In this document: positions 7,286-10,377 of the stretch, one piece after another
How the letters are laid out: each line of letters starts with the position of its first letter
How positions within the stretch are numbered: the stretch's first letter is position 1
Program-made: the position numbers and the translations under genes
Origin: an uncultured Actinomycetes bacterium
GTDB lineage: Bacteria > Actinomycetota > Actinomycetes > Nanopelagicales > Nanopelagicaceae
Reading direction: 5' to 3'
Assembly (NCBI GenBank): GCA_903893085.1
Contig: CAITKS010000120.1
Location: 1 to 10,377 of the forward strand
Length of the DNA stretch: 10,377 bases
The notes under the pieces: generated by a model
Database searches by the model: none
The model's input: the letters and a program-made list of their open reading frames with translations, nothing else
Told to the model about the DNA's origin: nothing

Positions 7286-8023
7286 ATGCAATCGCAACGC
7301 CGTCTAGAAATTTTGCGCGCTATCGTAGATGAATACGTAGCAACGCAAGAACCTGTCGGCTCAAAATCCATTGCAGATAAATCATCCCTCGGGCTTTCTC
7401 CAGCAACAATCCGCAATGAAATGGCGGTCCTAGAAGACGAGGGCTTGATTACTCATCCTCATACTTCTGCTGGACGAATTCCAACCGATCTGGGCTATCG
7501 CGTATTCGTAGACAAGCTTGCCACCGTTAAACCTTTATCTTCAGCCGAGCGTCGCGCCATTGAAACCTTTTTAGATGAAGCAAATAACCTAGAACAGTTA
7601 ATGAAGAGATCTGCAAAGTTGTTAGCAGATTTAACTAAGCAGGTTGCAGTAATTACCTTTCCCATGATTGGCGAAAGCCTGGGCAGCGGGAAGATGATGA
7701 TTTCAGGAACAGCTAACTTGGCGCGTTCGGGCGAAGATTTAGGGACGTCACTTTCACCAATTCTTGAAGCACTCGAAGAACAAGTTGTCTTATTGCGCTT
7801 GCTTGGTGATGCCAACGAAAATGTTCAGGTTCGAATTGGCGGAGAACAGAACGAGACAAATTTGCGGCAAACATCTCTGGTAACCGTTGGTTATGGCGCA
7901 GATAATTCAGCGATTGGTGCACTCGGAGTTTTAGGACCGACCCGCATGGATTACGCAGGATCAATTGCGGCGGTAACAGCAGTTGCCCGTTATGTTGGAC
8001 GATATATTTCGGAGAGCAATTAA
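7286..8023 (+). CDS. hrcA: Heat-shock repressor HrcA, short form
   Basis: HrcA represses chaperone genes by binding CIRCE operators. Residues 1-75 are the winged-helix DNA-binding domain, with [18 protein letters not shown] and the family hallmark RIPTDLGYR (64-72). A helical linker reaches [16 protein letters not shown] (111-126). The C-terminal GAF-like part resumes at about 138 with [10 protein letters not shown] and contains [15 protein letters not shown], then [15 protein letters not shown] and ARYVGRYI. The protein has 245 residues against about 340 usual. The missing part, roughly 95 residues between 126 and 138, would hold the first strands of the GAF-like domain and the inserted dimerisation domain. 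The frame is intact across the junction, so it is an in-frame shortening, not a frameshift. It sits three bases before dnaJ, the usual partner locus. Identity is sure; retained repressor activity is uncertain. Confidence 0.93.
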   Translation: MQSQRRLEILRAIVDEYVATQEPVGSKSIADKSSLGLSPATIRNEMAVLEDEGLITHPHTSAGRIPTDLGYRVFVDKLATVKPLSSAERRAIETFLDEANNLEQLMKRSAKLLADLTKQVAVITFPMIGESLGSGKMMISGTANLARSGEDLGTSLSPILEALEEQVVLLRLLGDANENVQVRIGGEQNETNLRQTSLVTVGYGADNSAIGALGVLGPTRMDYAGSIAAVTAVARYVGRYISESN

Positions 8024-8026
8024 TTT

Positions 8027-9127
8027 ATGTCTGATCATTACCAAACGCTAGGCGTGGATCGCGGTGCTAGCGCCGATGAAATAAAGAAGGCCTATCGCAA
8101 GATTGCGCGTGAGCTTCACCCTGATGTGAATCCGGATCCTACGGTTCAAGATAAATTCAAGGAAGTTACTGCAGCATATGAAGTTTTAAGTGATCCGCAG
8201 AAACGTCAGTCATATGACATGGGCGGTTCTGGTTTCGGTGGTGGATTTGGTGGCGGTGGATTTAGCGACATTATGGATGCATTCTTTGGAGGCGGACAAA
8301 ACCGCGGACCACGTCCACGTATGCGCCAAGGACAAGATGCGTTAATTCGTGTTGAAGTTGATTTAAATGAAGCGTGCTTCGGAACCGAAAGAGATATTTC
8401 AGTTGAAAATGCTGTCACCTGTACAAAATGTAAAGGCCATGGATCTGCAGACTCATCCGCACCTGCGATGTGTCAAGTATGTAAAGGTCGCGGTGAAACG
8501 CAGCAAGTACAAAGATCATTTCTTGGCCAAGTTATGACTTCTCGTCCTTGTGGTTCTTGTCAGGGATACGGCAGCGTTATTCAAAATCCATGTCGCGAAT
8601 GCGCTGGGGATGGACGCGTTCGTGCACGCCAAAGTATAAGTGTGAAGATTCCAGCCGGCGTTGAAACAGGAAACCGTATTCAACTCGCTGGGCGTGGTGA
8701 AGTCGGTTCTGGCGGCGGCCCCGCTGGTGATTTATATGTTGAAATCGTCGAAGCACAACACCCATATCTCATTCGTGATGGCCACAACTTGCATGTAGCT
8801 ATAGAAGTTTCTTTCGCCGCAGCATCACTTGGCAGCAAAGTAATGGTGGAATCTTTAGATGGTCCAATAGAAGTTGAAGTTCGTTCCGGAACTCAAAGCG
8901 GTGCAACGATTCCGGTGCGTGGCAAAGGCATGACGCGTCTGCGCGCCGGCACACGTGGTGATTTAATCGTGCACGTTGAGGTGCAGACACCAAATAAATT
9001 AAGCCGAGATCAAGAAGAGATGCTCCGCAAATTTGCATCATCCCGCGGTGAAAAGCCAGGAGATGTAAAGATCAAGGGGCTCGAACAAGGATTCTTTAGC
9101 AAGTTCAGAGATGCCTTCGGTCGCTAA
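8027..9127 (+). CDS. dnaJ: Chaperone DnaJ (zinc-finger type)
   Basis: DnaJ delivers unfolded proteins to DnaK and stimulates its ATPase. The 366-residue protein has the full class I layout. The J domain spans 4-65 with HPD at 31-33. A glycine/phenylalanine-rich linker covers about 68-90. Four CxxCxGxG zinc repeats begin at C132, C149, C175 and C189. The C-terminal substrate-binding domain ends with GFFSKFRDAFGR, the form seen in actinobacterial DnaJ2 next to hrcA. A GGAG (8011-8014) lies 12 bases before ATG within the end of hrcA, and only three bases separate the genes, so coupled translation is likely. Its stop overlaps the rsmE start in TAATG. No anomaly is visible. Confidence 0.97.
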   Translation: MSDHYQTLGVDRGASADEIKKAYRKIARELHPDVNPDPTVQDKFKEVTAAYEVLSDPQKRQSYDMGGSGFGGGFGGGGFSDIMDAFFGGGQNRGPRPRMRQGQDALIRVEVDLNEACFGTERDISVENAVTCTKCKGHGSADSSAPAMCQVCKGRGETQQVQRSFLGQVMTSRPCGSCQGYGSVIQNPCRECAGDGRVRARQSISVKIPAGVETGNRIQLAGRGEVGSGGGPAGDLYVEIVEAQHPYLIRDGHNLHVAIEVSFAAASLGSKVMVESLDGPIEVEVRSGTQSGATIPVRGKGMTRLRAGTRGDLIVHVEVQTPNKLSRDQEEMLRKFASSRGEKPGDVKIKGLEQGFFSKFRDAFGR

Positions 9128-9846
9128 TGCTCACCCTTTTCTTTGTTAACGATCTTCCTAAAGTTGTTGGAACAAGCTATGAATTCGGTGGCGATGATGC
9201 TGGCCATGCAATCCGCGTTTTGCGCACACAGGTAGGTGACAGCTTTGCACTCTCTGATGGGCAGGGCGCTTGGTCAACGGTGCAAGTAACCGCATTAGGT
9301 AAGAAGACTTTAACTGTTGCAGTAACGCAGACAGGTTACGAAGAAGCGCTACCGGTTGAATTCACTGTTGCGCAGGCCTTGACTAAAGGCGATCGTATTA
9401 AAGAATCAATTGAGTTAAATACCGCAGGTGGCGCAGATGTAATTTTATTGTGGGCAGCAGCGCGTTCGATTGGTAAAGCAACCCCAGATTTAATGCAGAA
9501 GTTAGCCACGACAGCTCGCGAGGCAAGTAAGCAGACCAGACGCAATCGCATTCCATTTGTGATGGGCGTTTTGGATGCTAAAAAAATTGCCGCCGAGATT
9601 CCAAATTATGATCTAGCGATAATCTTTCACGAGAGTGCACAACACAAGTTAACTGAAATTGTTAAGCCTGGTGTTAAGAAAGTTTTAGCCATTATTGGCC
9701 CTGAAGGTGGAATTACCGATGAAGAGTTAGCGATCTTTACCAGCGCTGGTGCACAAGTGGCGCTGATGGGTCGGCCAATATTTCGTTCCGCCCACGCTGG
9801 CATGGCGGCGCTTTCTGGTCTAAACGCCGCTTTAAAAATTTGGTAA
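9127..9846 (+). CDS. rsmE: 16S rRNA m3U1498 methyltransferase RsmE
   Basis: RsmE methylates N3 of U1498 in 16S rRNA using S-adenosylmethionine. The 239-residue protein has the N-terminal PUA-like RNA-binding part, with HAIRVLRTQVGD at about residues 27-38. A SPOUT (trefoil-knot) methyltransferase domain follows, with ALTKGDRIKESIE, TAREASKQTRR and the family motif IIGPEGG (189-195). The last knot motif, usually LRTETA or LRTSTA, reads FRSAHAG (219-225), an unusual variant. Start and stop are clear: ATG overlaps the dnaJ stop by one base (TAATG), implying translational coupling. The dnaJ-rsmE-HIT-phoH order is common in actinobacteria. Identity is secure; activity depends on tolerance of the motif change. 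Confidence 0.93.
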   Translation: MLTLFFVNDLPKVVGTSYEFGGDDAGHAIRVLRTQVGDSFALSDGQGAWSTVQVTALGKKTLTVAVTQTGYEEALPVEFTVAQALTKGDRIKESIELNTAGGADVILLWAAARSIGKATPDLMQKLATTAREASKQTRRNRIPFVMGVLDAKKIAAEIPNYDLAIIFHESAQHKLTEIVKPGVKKVLAIIGPEGGITDEELAIFTSAGAQVALMGRPIFRSAHAGMAALSGLNAALKIW

Positions 9847-9849
9847 AGG

Positions 9850-9855
9850 TATAGT
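9850..9855 (+). promoter_or_regulatory. Possible -10 box, leaderless HIT gene
   Basis: TATAGT is a near-perfect -10 hexamer ending exactly six bases before ATG 9862, so transcription would start at the A of ATG. A weak AAAGG (9845-9849) lies 12 bases from the ATG, far for a Shine-Dalgarno. No clear -35 is seen. This is the best leaderless-promoter candidate in the window. Confidence 0.5.
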
Positions 9856-9861
9856 CAACTT

Positions 9862-10209
9862 ATGGCGCTCGATCCAGATTGCATCTTCTGCAAAATCATT
9901 GAAGGTCAGATCCCTGCCGAGATAGTTTTTAGAAATGAAAATGTGGTCGCCTTCAACGATCTAAACCCGCAGGCCCCAACACATGTTTTGTTAATTCCAA
10001 CTCTGCACACTGAAAATGCGGCAACACTTGCAAAGACTTCGGCAACCATCACCGCCGCACTCTTTACGGCGGCTGCGCAGATTGCAGCCGAACGTGAGTT
10101 AACCGGTTATCGCACAGTCTTTAACACTGGCGCCGATGCTGGGCAGAGCGTCTTCCACGCTCATTTACATCTGCTTGGCGGGCGTGGGCTCGCATGGCCA
10201 CCCGGTTAA
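9862..10209 (+). CDS. HIT-family nucleotide hydrolase
   Basis: The 115-residue protein belongs to the histidine-triad superfamily, Hint-like branch. These small dimeric enzymes hydrolyse nucleoside phosphoramidates and related adenylated compounds. The catalytic triad motif HAHLHLL lies at 99-105, within QSVFHAHLHLLGGR. The N-terminal CIFCKII (C7, C10) is the zinc-binding CxxC common in this branch. The conserved AFNDLNPQAPTHVLLIP segment is also present, and the end, AWPPG, is typical. Length is normal and the protein is complete. It lies 15 bases after rsmE and 19 before phoH, the usual actinobacterial position. The physiological substrate is unknown. Confidence 0.94.
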   Translation: MALDPDCIFCKIIEGQIPAEIVFRNENVVAFNDLNPQAPTHVLLIPTLHTENAATLAKTSATITAALFTAAAQIAAERELTGYRTVFNTGADAGQSVFHAHLHLLGGRGLAWPPG

Positions 10210-10228
10210 AAGTAGTATCTCTGACTAT

Positions 10229-10377
10229 ATGGAACGAACTCTGATCACCGTCCCACCTGCGATCTCGATGGTTTCACTCATCGGCGCCAACGATGCAAAC
10301 TTACGTGCCATCGAAGCAGCTTTCCCGAGCGTAAACATCACTGTTCGTGGCAATGAAATCACTCTTCGCGGACCACA
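10229..10377 (+). CDS. phoH: PhoH-like ATPase (N-terminal part)
   Basis: The reading frame starts at ATG 10229 and is open to the window edge (49 codons plus two bases). It shows the N-terminal region of bacterial PhoH-like proteins: a beta-rich start TLITVPPAISMVSLIGAND, then NLRAIEAAFPSVNITVRGN and EITLRG, matching the family's conserved LxGxNDxNLxxIE and RGNEI patterns. The ATP-binding domain with its Walker motifs would lie beyond the window. PhoH-like proteins are ATPases associated with RNA metabolism and often precede ybeY. No Shine-Dalgarno is seen. A TAGTAT (10213-10218) ten bases before ATG could be a -10 box with a leader of only a few bases. Identity is well supported despite truncation. 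Confidence 0.88.
   Translation, partial: MERTLITVPPAISMVSLIGANDANLRAIEAAFPSVNITVRGNEITLRGP

Noticed and set aside
7664..7702. ATGATT repeated at 7664 and 7697 as a deletion scar in hrcA
   Set aside because: A six-base repeat is expected by chance, and the second copy lies in conserved sequence; it does not show how the shortening arose.
10180..10210. GC-rich hairpin at the end of the HIT gene as a terminator
   Set aside because: The CGGG/CCCG and TGG/CCA pairings need a bulge and lie within coding sequence, and no T-run follows; too weak to call.
1..10377. Mobile element, CRISPR, defence island or prophage
   Set aside because: Every gene is conserved core, with uniform composition and strand; no transposase, repeat array, integrase or attachment site is seen.

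Overview
The window is ordinary chromosomal core sequence of an actinobacterium. All genes lie on the + strand and are packed tightly. The order comEA-comEC-holA-rpsT-lepA-hemW-(DoxX-like)-hrcA-dnaJ-rsmE-HIT-phoH is the conserved actinobacterial arrangement. The proteins also carry actinobacterial family features, such as the ends of LepA and DnaJ and the HIT protein next to PhoH. Base composition is moderate (about 47% G+C in the stretch I counted), and intergenic gaps are tiny. This suggests a streamlined, lower-GC actinobacterium such as the freshwater Nanopelagicales (acI) group. That placement is inference; no rRNA gene is present to prove it.

Layout. Positions 1-2506 hold the end of comEA and all of comEC, the DNA-receptor and membrane-channel pair of natural transformation. 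Positions 2529-3479 hold holA, the clamp-loader delta subunit, behind the strongest Shine-Dalgarno in the window. A 118-base gap (3480-3597) is the only sizeable non-coding stretch; it holds inverted repeats and a plausible promoter ahead of rpsT. Translation genes follow: rpsT (S20) and lepA (EF4). Next come hemW (radical-SAM heme chaperone) and a small four-helix DoxX-like membrane protein. A protein-quality block follows: hrcA (heat-shock repressor), dnaJ and rsmE (16S rRNA methyltransferase), with gaps of 3 and -1 bases. The window ends with a HIT-family hydrolase and the first 49 codons of a PhoH-like ATPase. No gene-free stretch exceeds 300 bases.

No mobile element, CRISPR array, defence locus, tRNA or rRNA is visible, and I see no new multi-gene system. 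The points worth a second look are finer. HrcA (245 residues) lacks about 95 residues from its centre while both ends are intact. The comEC reading frame extends upstream to an ATT codon exactly where a TAATG stop/start overlap with comEA would be expected. An RNA fold at the hemW stop has a hairpin loop fully complementary to the six bases just before the next start codon, a possible H-type pseudoknot. Some genes have a TAnnnT hexamer exactly six bases before ATG and no well-placed Shine-Dalgarno, suggesting leaderless transcripts. The holA-rpsT gap holds competing inverted repeats, and RsmE has an altered C-terminal motif.
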